64,000 nucleotides of DNA, taken from Cymodocea nodosa. Lineage: Eukaryota; Streptophyta; Magnoliopsida; Alismatales; Cymodoceaceae. The translations under genes were made by a program, and so were the position numbers. Below, piece after piece: positions 45,958 through 58,692 of the stretch (its first letter is position 1; each line of letters begins with the position of its first letter). The notes beneath the pieces were generated by a model, which saw only the letters and a program-made list of their open reading frames with translations, searched no databases and had not been told where the DNA came from. The DNA lies in the NCBI GenBank assembly GCA_036874045.1, contig CM072337.1:8370001-8434000 (forward strand), in the 5' to 3' direction.

Positions 45958-47235
45958 GTGGCTAGGTTAGAAAGTATTAGAATATTATTGGCCTATGCTT
46001 GTTATATGGATTTTAAATTATATCAAATGGATGTAAAGAGTGCATTTCTAAATGGTTTAATTAATGAAGAAGTCTTTGTAAAACAACCACCTAGATTTGA
46101 AAATATTAAAAATCCTGACTTTGTGTATAAATTGAAGAAAGCCTTATATGGTTTGAAGCAAGCACCTAGATCATGGTATAAAAGATTGCCTACTTTTTTA
46201 ATAGAAAAAGGCAATATCATGGGAAAAGTAGATCATACACTATTTATTAAGAGAGATGGTAAAGATAAGATTGTTGTTCAAATATACGTGGATGATATAA
46301 TCTTTGGAGCAACCTTTGATAAGTTGATAGAAATATTCTCTGAAGAGATGACTAATCAGTTTGAAATGAGTATGATAGGAGAACTTTCATATTTTCTAGG
46401 ACTTCAAATTAAGCGAATGGATAAAGGTATATTTTTAAATCAGGAAAAATATGCAGATGAAATGCTTAAGAAAATTAATTTTAATGATACAAGGATTCGA
46501 GGAACTCCTATGAGTACTACTTTAAAGTTAGATATTGATGACATAGGAAAATCTATAGATCAAAGAAAATACAGAAGTATGATTGGTTCTTTACTTTATT
46601 TGACTGCTAGTAGACTTGATATTATGTTTGGTGTGTGTGTTTGTGCTAGATTTCAATCTAATCCTAAAGAATCACACTTAATTGCAGTTAAAAGAATATT
46701 TAGATATATACAAGGAACTAAAAATTTTGGACTGTATTATTCTAAGGATAGTTCAATAGATCTTATAGGATATACTGATGCTGATTATGCAGGATCTAAA
46801 TCTGATAGAAAGAGTACCAGTGGCACATGTCAATTATTGGGAAATAATTTGGTGTCATGGTTTAGTAAAAAGCAAAACTATGTAGCACTTTCTACTACAG
46901 AAGCTGAATATGTTGCTGTTGCACTGTGTTGCACTCAGATTCTATGGATAAGGCAAACTTTAGAAGATTTTGTATTATCTTATGATACAACTGAGATTTA
47001 TTGTGACAGTAGTTCTGCAATAAATCTTTCCAAAAATCCTGTATTACATTCAAGAGCAAAGCATATAGAGGTTAGACATCATTTTCTAAGAGATAACGTA
47101 ATTAAAGGAAAAATTAAATTAGAATTTGTGTCTAGTAAAAATCAATTAGCTGATATATTTCCAAAACCTCTAGACGAAAATACATTCTACAACATTAGAT
47201 TAAATTTAGGTATTTGTAGGCTATGTGATGTGTAA
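45958..47235 (+). pseudogene. Copia C reverse transcriptase and RNase H
   Basis: A 425-residue frame contains [34 protein letters not shown], the YVDDIIFGA catalytic box and MIGELSYFLGLQI. The RNase H has TDADYAGSKSDRKSTSGTCQ, TTEAEYVAVALCC, HSRAKHIEVRHHFLRD and NQLADIF. All key acidic residues of the two active sites are visible in this stretch. It is very similar to 58693-59970 of D. Confidence 0.94.
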
Positions 47236-48821
47236 AATGCTTAAACTCCACATAAAAAGATAAATATTATTGATGATGTTGTTCACCTCATAGATATTAT
47301 ATACTTATTATAAATATCTAAAGCAATATCTAAACTGCTGCTTAAGATACTATGTATTTATTGTAAAATCATAGTAGTATCTTATTGATTTTAAGTAGTT
47401 TATAAATTTTAATGGTTTTTACGATTTTAAGTGGAAATGTAAATGGAAAACATTAAATACTTTTGACATTCTAAAATTTTGATTAAATGTTTTCTTTGAA
47501 TCAAGGAAAATGTATATGATCATGCATAAATTTGACTTAATTGATTAAACTTGTAGAATAAGTTATATGTAACTCATCTTAAATTGTTAATCAAAAGTAT
47601 AAGCTTATTGAAACTAATTCATATTCTTAGTACAATCATAGAAGTAAAAATTGTATGAGATTTGTGTTTTATTGCATCTGTATTAATGGAATACATATAT
47701 ACTGTGCTTAAAATGAAAAGTGCTTACAAAGTGAAAATCTTTGAGAGTTTATTGATCAGTTTGATCACGAGCCTTTTGTACTTGAGCAGATAGGTATGTA
47801 AGGATTGTTGTCCTGAAAAATGATTCTTTAAATCTGGTAACCTAAGGTCCTGATTAGATCTGGGATTGTTGACTGAAAGCTCATTATACGGGTACATTAG
47901 AAAGCTCTTGTATGATTCAAGCTTTTCAAACTAACTTTTAAAGAAAATTATCAATATTTACTGTTTTGAAAAGAAAAAGTTGTTTCATTAATTACAGATA
48001 TCTTTGAATCGCATATAGTTTCTACCAATATGACTACTGATTTATTGAATCAACATTAGTACTTTTGAAAACGTTTATTTGAGATACATTCTTTTGTTCT
48101 CCTTGAACTAATCACATTGAGTTTAAAGTTGTGTTTTGATTCATATACAGTAGGAATTGATTCTGGAAATCATTTTTGATGATGTCAGGATAACGGAAGT
48201 CTCTGAAAAGAAAATTTAAAAGTATAGTTATACTTAACATCTATTGTCACTATAAGTATATTTTGTATGTTGATTGAATATATTTGAAGTATATTTGTAG
48301 GGGGAGGATTAACAATGTCGAAAATAGATTAATATAATTTAGAATACAAATCTTAGTTAATCCGAATTAATGTCCTCTTAAAATCTTGATGAAATAATTT
48401 AAAAAGACAAATAAACTATTTTAGATTCAAAAGACAAAATGTTCAAATAGTTTACAATGTTCTCAAGATAATGTTAAGTTTAGCATGTGTGTTGTTTTCA
48501 GAACGTTTCAGTTGGAAGCATCCGAAAATTGTTTAGTTTACTAACTAGACGTTATGTTAGATAAGGTAACGTGTAAAAATGCCTCTAGATAGCGTTTTAC
48601 TCGTTAGGTTAGTTAACTCAATGAGTTATACTTGAATATTTCAGGTACCTTGATTGAATAAACTTTATTCAATATTTACTTTATTTCTAAACCTGACTTC
48701 TCTTCACGTTAAGTTATACGCCTAAAAACCCTATTTAAACACTTATTACACGGGCACTTAGGTTATTTGTAAACTTTATCAAGAAAATCTTTCCCACTTG
48801 TTGGTGTTACAACCTGCGACG
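47236..48821 (+). other. Copia C spacer between pol and the extra frame
   Basis: This is non-coding, AT-rich and conserved in D (57111-58692, reverse). It includes the segment around GATCACGAGCCTTTTGTACT and an internal purine tract GTAGGGGGAGGATTAACAAT near 48298. No gene is seen. Confidence 0.65.
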
Positions 48822-51071
48822 ATGGTCTCCAAGTTCTACAAAGGTCGTGGCAGAGGAAAAGGCAAAAGCAGAAGAGATGCAAAAGGAAAAGAAATAGAGA
48901 ATGATGAAGTTCCACGTACTTGGAGTAGACAAAAGGTTAGTAGAACTTTAAAGAGATTACTTCTTTCCTCAAGATATATTAGATGAAGTTAGACAAGAAC
49001 TTCAACATACTGATGCAAATATTACATACATGGGTATTTGTAGTAAATTTCATAGAGAATACAGAATGAAATGTGATGAGATTGCATTTTTGGAATAGTA
49101 TGCAAAATATTTGGAAAAAGGTGTAGGTTCATCAAATAGAACTCCTCAAACTCCTATAAACGGTACAAGACTACATGCATTTGAGGAAGAGCATGAATTA
49201 GCTATCCCTACTCCTTTATATTCAAAACAAGTAGAATCAGATATTGCTGTAGACAAAACAAAAGTTGACAGTCTTTGAAAGGCCGTTGCAATAGAAAGTG
49301 CCTTAGAAGAATTAAAGTAGAAAACTTTTATGGAGCAATTTGAAAAGAAAACAGCAATACTTGAAAAGGAGAAACAGAAATGTTATAGAAGAAGGAAAGT
49401 CAGAAAAATTATGTCTAAGGAAACAAAGTCTATTGAAAAAGGAAAATCAGACGAAAATTTATTTCCAAAGGACAATGTATGTCTAGACATTGTACCTTAT
49501 TGTGCATCTGATAAACTCATCAGTTCCGAACACACTGAAACCGATGAAGATAATGAGACTTTATTTTCCCTTGCTAGAAAGCTTGAGAAGAAATACAGGT
49601 CAAATATGAGCTCAAGTTTTTCTATTAGTACAAGTCCTGATGATGCAGAAATTAACAAATCAGAGCATCAAGCACCTAACATTAAACAAGTTATTGCGAA
49701 TATAATTGACAATGTTGAAGCAGTAACTAGTTCACAGGCTGAATTGTCTAGAGTAGCAAATATTGAAAATGTTAAGACTCCAGAAGAGCTAAAAGTTAAC
49801 CAGCCTTCTACAGAATCTATAGAAGCAGAGTTTGAGAATTCACAGCATGAATCAATGGAATTATCTGTTGAACAAAATGAACAATTACAGACAGATACAC
49901 CGACTGTAGAATTTGTGGAAAAATTGAACTCTAAACATTCTATAGAGACTGAATAGATGAATGTTGAGCATATTGACAATGTTCCTAACACTGTTGAAGC
50001 TGAAGAATCAAGCTTACTTGAGTAGCTTCAAGATAATATTTTGGAAGAGGAACAACATGACATTCATTTTGAAGAAGAGGTTCCTGAAGATGAATTAAAC
50101 TTTGAATCACGGCTTTAGGTATCACCTTCTTTGTGTACAATATTAAACATTTAAGGTAATGCAATTCATTTTAGATTTGAAGAAGCATTGCAGAAATACA
50201 ATAATCTGATTACATGTCAGATTTGCATGCTCGTCCAATAAAATTTAGAAATTTGATGGAAATAAGAGATCTGTTTGAGTTTCAAGGCCTCATTAAATTC
50301 TTGCCAGTAGGAACGAAATGGAAGCAATACACAAAGCTTATTGCAGCTTTTTATAGCAATCTGGTCAAGAATGGAAATTTTCTGAAAACTCAAATAAATG
50401 AAGAGGAGTTTATATTGTCTCCTGAGTTAATTTTTGAAGTTTAAGGATTAAAGAATGAAGGTGTTGTTGTTACCAACAGATTTGACATGATAAGACAACT
50501 AGAACGGAACATTCAGTCTTTACCAAAAATTCCAAATGTATATTCTGAAATGAGATTAATGGAAAATCTGAAAGTAGAGGCAAGATTTATTGCAAATATA
50601 TTGCTTGCAAATTTATTTCAGAGAGTTGGACACAATTTGGAAGTCAGCAGAAGCTGTTTATCTGCAACTTATGGCCTGCTGAATAGAATTCAAATAAATT
50701 GGTTTGATGTATTTATGTCTCAACTACAGCATATGAGTTCAAAGTTATTTTATGGTGATGTTGTATGTAGAATCCTTGCAAGCCAATTGACTTTATCCGA
50801 TTAGCCCTTTGAAACTAAAGGCATGAGAGCATTTAGTGTCAAAGATTTGCAAAAATTCCAAGCCATGCATAAACCTCAACGACAACAACAACAACAACAA
50901 CCTGATACAGACCATATACAACAACAAGAAAATTATTCATTTCAAGCAGAACAGCAAACCCAACTACCTCCTGACTTAAATGTAGTGTTTAACGACATCA
51001 GAAATGATATTAGGCATCTAGGAGATAAAATATGTAATGCTATAAGTGATATACTTAGGAGGGGTCGATAA
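48822..51071 (+). pseudogene. Extra 3' frame of Copia C (function unknown)
   Basis: It starts MVSKFYKGRGRGKGKSRRDA, a strongly basic N-terminus that could bind nucleic acid. A coiled-coil, Lys/Glu-rich part (49330-49956) follows. Next come ARPIKFRNLMEIRDLFEFQG, FYSNLVKNGNF, LFQRVGHNLEVSRSCLSATY and LFYGDVVCRIL, then a Gln-run tail ending in CNAISDILRRGR. Homologues in B, D and F keep this order. Sireviruses often carry a frame here, called envelope-like. I see no signal peptide, membrane anchor or Cys-rich ectodomain, so a Gag-like or accessory role is equally plausible. Several breaks are present. Confidence 0.7.
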
Positions 51072-51491
51072 CTGTTTTTGTTTGTTTCTGAATACAAAAT
51101 GTAATGTTTGTATTACTTGTTTGATTCATTGAACAATACATTTTTCTGTAAATGTGTTCAATTATTATTCTTGTTTACAAAAATTGTTGTTGTAATTCTC
51201 TTATATATGTATATATATTCTCTGTAATTATCTTTTTGATTAATGACAAAAAGGGGGAAAAATATTATAAAAAGATGATTATGATCTTAATTGCATATAT
51301 ATATTATAAAAGGAGATGCTATTTAAATGGTTATTGTAATCTGATAGATGATAATTAGAAAACTGATACTTATATAATTATTGACATCTGAGAGTTTTAG
51401 TTCTAAGAGGTAAAATTTACACAAATAATAGAAATAAGCTTAAGTCATATTTGATTTAATATGGTTTTGTCATCATCAAAAAGGGGGAGAT
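51072..51491 (+). promoter_or_regulatory. Copia C polypurine-tract zone
   Basis: GACAAAAAGGGGGAAAAA near 51244 and ATCAAAAAGGGGGAGA ending at the LTR (about 51476-51490). The second is the expected plus-strand primer; the first is an upstream duplicate. Confidence 0.75.
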
Positions 51492-53236
51492 TGTTGAGTA
51501 TTTTTGTTTTGATGATGTGTGCTGAATGAAAATAATCATATTTGCTCAATTACTATTGCTTGTGAAAAGAAATTAAAATCATCAATTAATATAGAAAAAG
51601 CTTACTAATATAAATACTTGTCTGTATTGGATCTAAAGTTAATAACTAGTCATTTCATAGCATTAATTTCTCATTTAGCTAAACGTGTGGATTTATTGAA
51701 AAGCATGATATGTTTTAAAGTTATATCTTCTGTATCATGAACAGTGCACGTTTAGACAACTCGTTAAGTTAGAGCTTTGTTTGTATAGAGGTCATGTGAG
51801 AACTTGTTAAGTTAGAGGCTTAAAGGTTAAAATAGGTCACGTGATAACTTGTTAAGTTAATGAGTAAAAGAAGAGACGAACTCGTTAAGTTAGTGTTATA
51901 CACGTGGTGAAATTATAAGTTACGAATATTATATTGTATCATGTGAGGTGCACATGTTTAACTCGTTAAGTTAACATAACTAAACGTGTTGAGTTGCTAT
52001 TGAACACTAAGGCAACGCGTTAGGTTAGCGTTATAAATTTAAGTTGTTATTTTTGCACGTGGTAAAATTCTTATTATAAAAACATTTGTTTATTACTGAA
52101 TCTGTGAGTTAAAGTTTTTTAGAGACTTACAGTCGTAACTATCCGAAAGGTAACTTAAGTCATGTTTTCAGGTCTTGACACGTGTCTCACTAGTTTTATA
52201 ATATAAAGAGTTTTTCGGTGACTTACATCCGTAACTATCCGAAACTTAAATTGTTTTCGGTGAGTTATCGTTTAACCTTCTAAAAGAAAGGTTAAGTTGG
52301 TTCATTGAGTTAGCATAACACCACAGACTTAGTTCGTTGAGTTAGCTGCAGTACTTGTCACGTGAAATGGCACATGAGGAACTCATTAAGTTAGAAACGT
52401 TAAGTTATATATATATATACTTGTGTTACTCGTTTAGTTAACATTAAAGTAACGACTTCTTATTACACTAATGAAAAATTTTTGGACGAGAAAGTTTATT
52501 TTGCAGGAAATTTTTTAGAGATCCAGGACTGATGATTAAAGAAAATTCAAAATATAAACGTGGGTTAGAACGTGTGTGTTTCGATGAAGGAAAAAGAAAA
52601 GACGTGGAGAAGTGGAAAACTGGTAGTGATTAAACGTGGAGGATATGCATGAAATGAAGATACAGTATAAAAGGCATAGAGTTCTCGTTGATCAAACCAT
52701 CCTTGCACACAAAAAGAAAAATCTTTTCAAGGATCAAACCATCCTTGCACACCAAAAGAAAAATCTTTTTTAAGGATCAAAAACAACTCTTCGAGCAAAA
52801 TCATTGAAGTGTAAGAAAATTTAGTGAAGCATAAAAATGTAAGATTTTCGTCACTGAAGATTTGAAGTATTAGAAGAAAGCAAATTCGGTGAAGCATAAA
52901 AAGACAAGATATTTGTCACTGAAGAATTACTGAAGAAGAAAGAAGAAGAAGAAGAAGAAAGATCTCAAATAGGGAGAAATGTTTTAAATTCCGCAAATTA
53001 GTTTTCTCTGTTTGTAGTTATGAAATTGTATAGATGAAACATGGTATTGAAATATAATTGCATCTACAATTCTTGAGGAGAATTGAATTGTATATTGTAA
53101 TTGAAACCTTGAATAAAAATGATTTTATGAAAACAATATCTCGACTAGTTTTTGAGTTTTAAAGTTTCAATTATATTTCAGAAAATATTAAAAATACACA
53201 ATTCACCCCTCTCTTGTGTAGCCATACGATCCTACA
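51492..53236 (+). repeat. 3' LTR of Copia element C
   Basis: It runs TGTTGAGTATTTTTG to ACGATCCTACA, 1745 bp, and aligns with 27337-29103 throughout. A GAA-type microsatellite expansion lies at about 52929-52965 and is shorter in the 5' LTR. The TATA box is at 52666-52673. Confidence 0.93.
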
Positions 53237-53510
53237 GTATCACCAACCGTTGCCCCTATATATGTAAGGGGTCATCCACGTCCAAGGGATGCCATGCCAA
53301 ACCATCCCTTGATTTTGTTCTCCCCCTTCTTTGTACCAGTAACTATACAGCAAGGAATCACGATAGATTAATCACCCATGGATGTACTCGTGTTGGGGAA
53401 CCACGTAAATTTGTTGTTGTTCTTCAAATTCTCCACTCACAATCCTCTCTTCCACGCAGATCTTTTCTCTACGCCACCCCTAGATGCTTCACGTTTGTTT
53501 GATCTTTCCG
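53237..53510. other. Unassigned, less AT-rich segment between elements C and D
   Basis: It begins GTATCACCAACCGTTGCCCC right after the C LTR and ends where the D LTR sequence begins. It resembles no other part of the window. A minus-strand TATATAGGGG lies near its left end. No convincing coding sequence was found. Confidence 0.5.
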
Positions 53511-54324
53511 CACAACATATATAACTTAACGTTTCTAACTTAACGAGTTCCTCATATGCCAACTCACGTGACAAGTACTATAGCTAACTAAACAAACTAT
53601 CTCCGTGGTGTTACGCTAACTCAACGAACCATCTCCATGGTGTTACGATAACTCAACGAACCATCTCTGTTGTGTTACAAATAACTCAACGAACCAGTAA
53701 TAAACAAATATTTTTATAATAAGAATTTTACCACATGAAAAAATAACAACTTAAGTTTATAACGCTAACCTAGCGCGTTGCCTTAGTGTTCAATATAGCA
53801 ATTCAACACGTTTAGTTATGTTAACTTAACGAGTTAAACATGTGCACCTCACATGTTACATTATAACATTCATAATTTATAATTTCACCACGTGTATAAC
53901 ATTAACTTAATGAGTTTGTCTCTTCTTTTACTCACTAACTTAACGAGTTCTCACATGACCTATTTTAACCTTTAAGCCTCTAACTTAACGAGTTCTCAAA
54001 TGATCTCTATACGAACAAAACTCTAACTTAACGAGTTGTCTAAACATGTATTGTTCATGATATAGAAGATATAACTTTAAAACATATCATGCTTTTTCAA
54101 TAAAAACACACGTTAACTTAACGTTTAGTTAAAGGAGAAATTAATGCAACAAAACGACTAGTTATTAACTTAGTATAATTTCAGATCCAATATAGACAAG
54201 TATGTATATCAGTAAGCTTTTTCTGTATTAATTCATGATTTTAATTTCTTTCCACAAGCAATAGTAATTGAGCAAATATGATTATTTTCATTCAGCACAC
54301 ATCATCAAAACAAAATACTCAACA
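53511..54324 (-). repeat. Partial 3' LTR of Copia element D
   Basis: On the minus strand it begins TGTTGAGTATTTTGTTTTGA and follows the C LTR through the AACTCGTTAAGTTA series and the GTGCACATGTTTAACTCG module. It ends at the GTTATATAT run, after which the unassigned segment follows. Confidence 0.9.
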
Positions 54325-54870
54325 ATCTCCCCCTTTTTGATAATGACAAAATCATATTAAATCAATTATGAAATATGTTTCACTCAACAAAGCACCTTCG
54401 TTGGGTTAAGTTTTAATTCAATAAACAAGTTTTTGACTTAAGTTCACTTAAGCTTATTTCTATTGTTTGTGTAAATTTCACCTCTCAAAAATAAAACTTT
54501 CAGATGTCAATAATTACATAAGTATCATTTCTCTTCCTTTCATTATATAATTTAATAACCATACAATTTTCTTTCAGATTACATTATCATCTGTTAGATT
54601 ACAATAACCATATAAATATCATCTCCTTTATAATATATGCAATTAAAATCATAATCATCTTCTTTTATAACATGTCTCCTCCTTTTTGTCATTAATCAAA
54701 AAGATAATTACAGAGAATATATATAGTAAGAGATATATTTACAACAACGCTTTCTATAAACAATAATAAGAATTGCATACATTTACAGAAAAATGTATTG
54801 TTCAATGAATCAAACAATGAATACAAACATTACATTTTGTATTCAGATACAAGCAAACAGATAGTTATCT
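54325..54870 (-). promoter_or_regulatory. Copia D polypurine-tract zone
   Basis: The minus-strand TCAAAAAGGGGGAGATTGT is adjacent to the LTR (54325-54340). A weaker purine tract, GACAAAAAGGAGGAGACAT, lies near 54675. The layout matches element C. No gene is seen. Confidence 0.7.
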
Positions 54871-57110
54871 ATTCCTCCTAAGTATATCACTTATAGCATT
54901 ACATTTTTTATCTCCGAGATGCCTAATATCATTTCTGATGTCGTTAAGCACATCATCTAGGTCAGGAGGTATCTAGGGTTACTGTTCTTCATGAACTAAA
55001 TAACTTTGTTGTTGATGTTATATATGTTCTGTACAATCAGGTTGTTGTTGTCGTTGAGGTTTATGCATAGCTTGGAATTTTTGCAAATCGTTTACACTAA
55101 AAGCTCTCATGCCTTTAGTTTCAAAGGGCTAGTCGGATAAATTCAATTGGCTTACAAGGAGTCTACATACAACATCACCATAAAATAACTTTGAACTCAT
55201 ATGTTGTAGTTGAGAAGTAAAATCATCAAACCAATTGATTTGAATTCTATTCAACAGACCATAAGTTGCATATAAACAACTTCTATTGACTTCCATATTG
55301 TGTCCAACTCTTTGAAATAAATTTGCAATAAACCTTGCCTCTGCATTCAGATTTTTCATGAGTCTCATTTCAGTATATACATCTGGAATTTTTTATAAAG
55401 ACTGAATGTTCCATTCTAGTTGTCTAATCATGTTAAATCTGTTTGTAATAACAACACCTTCATTCTTTAATCCCAAAACTTCAAAAATTAATTCAGGAGA
55501 CAATATTAACTCCTATTTATTTATTTGAGTTTTCAGTATATTTTTATTCTTGACCAGATTGCTATAAAAAGTTGTAATAAGCTCTGTGTATTGCTTCCAT
55601 TTTGTTTCAACTGGCAAGAATTGAATGAGGCCTTGATACTCAAATAAATCTTTTATTTTCATCAAATTTCTAAATTTTATTGGACGAGCATGCAGAATAT
55701 GACATGTAATCAGATTATTGTATTTCTGCATTGCTTCCTCAGATCTAAAATGAATTGAATTTCCTTGAATTTGTAATACTGTACACAAAGAAGGTGATAC
55801 CTGAAGCCGTGATTCAAAGTTTAATTCATCTTCAAGAACTTCTTCAAAATGAATGTCATGTTGTTTCTATGTGAAAATATTTTCTTGAAGCTGCTCAGGT
55901 AAGTTTGATTCTTCAACTTCAATAGGGTAAGGAACATTGTCAATATGCTCAACATTCATCTATTCAGTCTCTATAGAATAATCAAAGTTCAATTTTTCCA
56001 CAAATTCTATAGCTGGTGTATCTATCTGTAATTGTTCATATTGTTCAACAGATATTTCCATTAATACATACTGTGAATTCTCAGACTCTACTTCTATAGA
56101 TTCTAAAGAAGGCTAGTTGACATTTAGCTCTTCTAGAGTCTTAACATTTTCAATATCTGCTACTCTAGACAATTTAGCTTGTGAACTAGTTACTGCCTCA
56201 ACAATGCCAATTATATCTGCAATAACTTGTTCAATGTCAGTTTCCTGATACTCTGATTTTTCAATTTCTACATCATCAAGACTTGTACTAATAGAAAAAC
56301 TTGAGCTCATATTTGACTTGCATTTCTTCTCAAGTTTTCTAGCAAGGGAAAATAAAGTCTCATTATCATCATCAGTTTTAGTATGTTCGGAACTGATGAG
56401 TTTATCAGATGCACTAAAAAGTACAATGTCTAGACATACATTATCCTTTGGAAATAAATGTTCATCTGATTTTCTTTTTTCAATAGACTTTGTTTCCTTA
56501 GACATAATTTTTTTGATTTTCCTTATTCTATAAAATTTCTATTTCTTCTCTTGAAGTATTGCCATTTTCTTTTCAAATTACTCCTTAAAAGTTTTCTGCT
56601 TTAATTCTTCAAAATCACTTTCTATTGCTATAGCCTTTCGAAGACTGTCAACGTTTCTTTTATCTATAGCAATATTTGAGTCTACTTGTTTTGAATATAA
56701 AAGAGTAGGGATAGTTGATTCATATTCTTCCTCAAATGCATGTAGTCTTGTATCGTTTATAGGTATTTGAGGAATTCTAGTTATGTACCTACACCTTTTT
56801 CCAAATATTTTGCATACTATTCTAAAAATGCAATTTCAACACATTTCATTCTGTATTCTCTATCATATTTACTTCGAATACCCATATATGCAATATTTTC
56901 ATTAGTATTTTGAAGCTCTTGTCTAACTTCATCTAGTATACCTTGAGGAAAGAAGTAATCCCTATAAATTTTTGCTAACCTTTTGTCCACTCGAAGTATC
57001 TTCTTGAACCAAGTGCGTGGAACTTCATCAGTATCGATTTCTTTTCCTTTTGCATCTCCTCTGCTTTTGCCTTTTCCTCTGCCACGACCTTTGTAGAACT
57101 TGGAGACCAT
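54871..57110 (-). pseudogene. Extra 3' frame of Copia D (function unknown)
   Basis: On the minus strand it starts MVSKFYKGRGRGKGKSRGDA at 57110 and has RTWFKKILRVDKRLAKIYRD and FFPQGILDEVRQELQ. An acidic, serine-rich middle (56113-56505) is followed by ARPIKFRNLMKIKDLFEYQG, FYSNLVKNKN, LFQRVGHNMEVNRSCLYATY and LFYGDVVCRLL. It is a close homologue of 48822-51071. Several breaks are present. Confidence 0.7.
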
Positions 57111-58692
57111 TGTCGTAGGTTGTAACAACAACAAGCAGGAAAGATTTTCTTGACAAAGTTTACGAATAACCTAAGTACCCGTGTAATAAGTGTTTAAATA
57201 GGGTTTTAGGTGAGTAACTCAACGTGTATAAGTTGGGTTTGACTTTTAAATGAGTATTGAATATAGTTTATTGAATCAAGGTACCCAAAAAATTCCAGTG
57301 TAACTCGTTGAGTTAACCAACTTAAAGAGTAAAATGCTATCTAGAGGCAGTTTTACACGTTACCTTATATAACATAGCGTTCAGTTAGTACAAAAAAAAA
57401 CAAGTTTCGGATGCTTTCAACTGAAACCTTCCGAAGACAACACACATGCTACACTTAACATTATCTTGAGAACATTGTAAACTATTCTAACATTCTCTTC
57501 TTATGAATCTAAAATAGTTTGTTTGTCTTTTTAAATTGTTTCATCAAGATCTTAAGAGGACTTTAATTCAGATTAACCAAGATTTGTATTTTGAATTATA
57601 TTAATGTGTTTTGGACATTGTTAGTCCTCCCCCTACAAATATACTTCTCATATATTCAATAACATACAAAATATACTTGTATAATAGTAGATGTTAAGTA
57701 TAACTAGACTTTTAAATTTTCCTTTTAGAAACTTCTATTATTCTGAATTCATCAAAAATGATTTCTAGAATCAATTCCTACAGTATATGAATCAAAACAC
57801 AACTTTGAACTCAATAAGATTAATTCAAGGAGAATAAAAGAATGTATCTCAAATAAACATTTTCAAAAGTACAATTGTTGATTTAATAAATCAGTAATCA
57901 TATTGGTAGAAATTATATTCGATTCAAAGATATCTGTAATTAATGAAACACTTTTTTTTTCTTTCCAAAATAGTAAATATTCATAATTTTCTTTAAAAGT
58001 TAGTTTGAAAAGCTTGAATCATACAAGAACTTTCTAATGTACCCGTGTAATGAGCTTTCAGTCAACAATCCTAGATCTGATCAGGACCTTAGGTTGCCAG
58101 ATTTAAAAAATCCTTTTTCAAGACAACAATCCTTACATACCTATCTGCTCAAGTACAAAAGGCTCGTGATCAAACTGATTAATAAACTCTCAAAGATTTT
58201 CACTTTGTAAGAACTTTTCATTTTAAGCATAGTATATATGTATTCCATTAATACACATGCAATAAAACACAAATCTTATACAATTTTTACTTCTATGATT
58301 TTACTAAAAATATGAATAAGTTTTAATAAGTTCATACTTTTGATTAACAGTTTAAGATGATTTACACAAATTATTCTACAAGTTTAATCAATTAAGTCAA
58401 ATTTATGCATGATCATATGCACTTTCCTCGATTCAAAGAAAACACTTAATCAAAATTTCAAAATTTTAGAAGTATTTAATGTTTTTCATTTACACTTCCA
58501 CTTAAAATCGTGAAACCATTAAAATTAATAAACTACTTAAAATCAATAAGATACTACTATGATTTTACAATAAATACATAGTATCTTAAGCAACAATTTA
58601 GATATTACTTAGATATTTATGATAAGTACATAATATCTATGAGGTGAACAACATCATCAATAATTTTTATCTTTTTGTGGAGTTTAAGCATT
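57111..58692 (-). other. Copia D spacer between pol and the extra frame
   Basis: This is the reverse counterpart of 47236-48821. It includes the internal purine tract (TCCTCCCCCTAC on the plus strand near 57630-57645). It also contains GATAACGT/CGTTAG-type motifs near 57350. No gene is seen. Confidence 0.65.

Larger units (their letters stand above)
27337..53236 (+). mobile_element. Copia element C (Sirevirus-like) with both LTRs, split by Athila H
   Basis: The parts are 5' LTR 27337-29103, primer site, gag to about 31084, then (after nested element H, 31085-44668) integrase, reverse transcriptase, RNase H, spacer, extra frame, polypurine tracts, and 3' LTR 51492-53236. The two LTRs differ by roughly 5% by eye plus small indels. 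At commonly used plant LTR rates this implies on the order of two million years. No matching 5-base duplication flanks the element. A few breaks are present besides the insertion. D is the same family. Confidence 0.92.

Noticed and set aside
48822-51071. Calling the extra Copia frame an envelope gene
   Set aside because: No signal peptide, membrane anchor or Cys-rich pattern was seen. The envelope-like label is a convention for the position only.
27337-53236. Treating C as a recent clean insertion with a target duplication
   Set aside because: The flanking 5-mers differ, the LTRs differ by several percent, and the neighbours on the two sides are unrelated.
53152-53502. 116-residue frame spanning the C LTR end and the orphan segment
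   Set aside because: It crosses an element boundary and has no recognisable domain.
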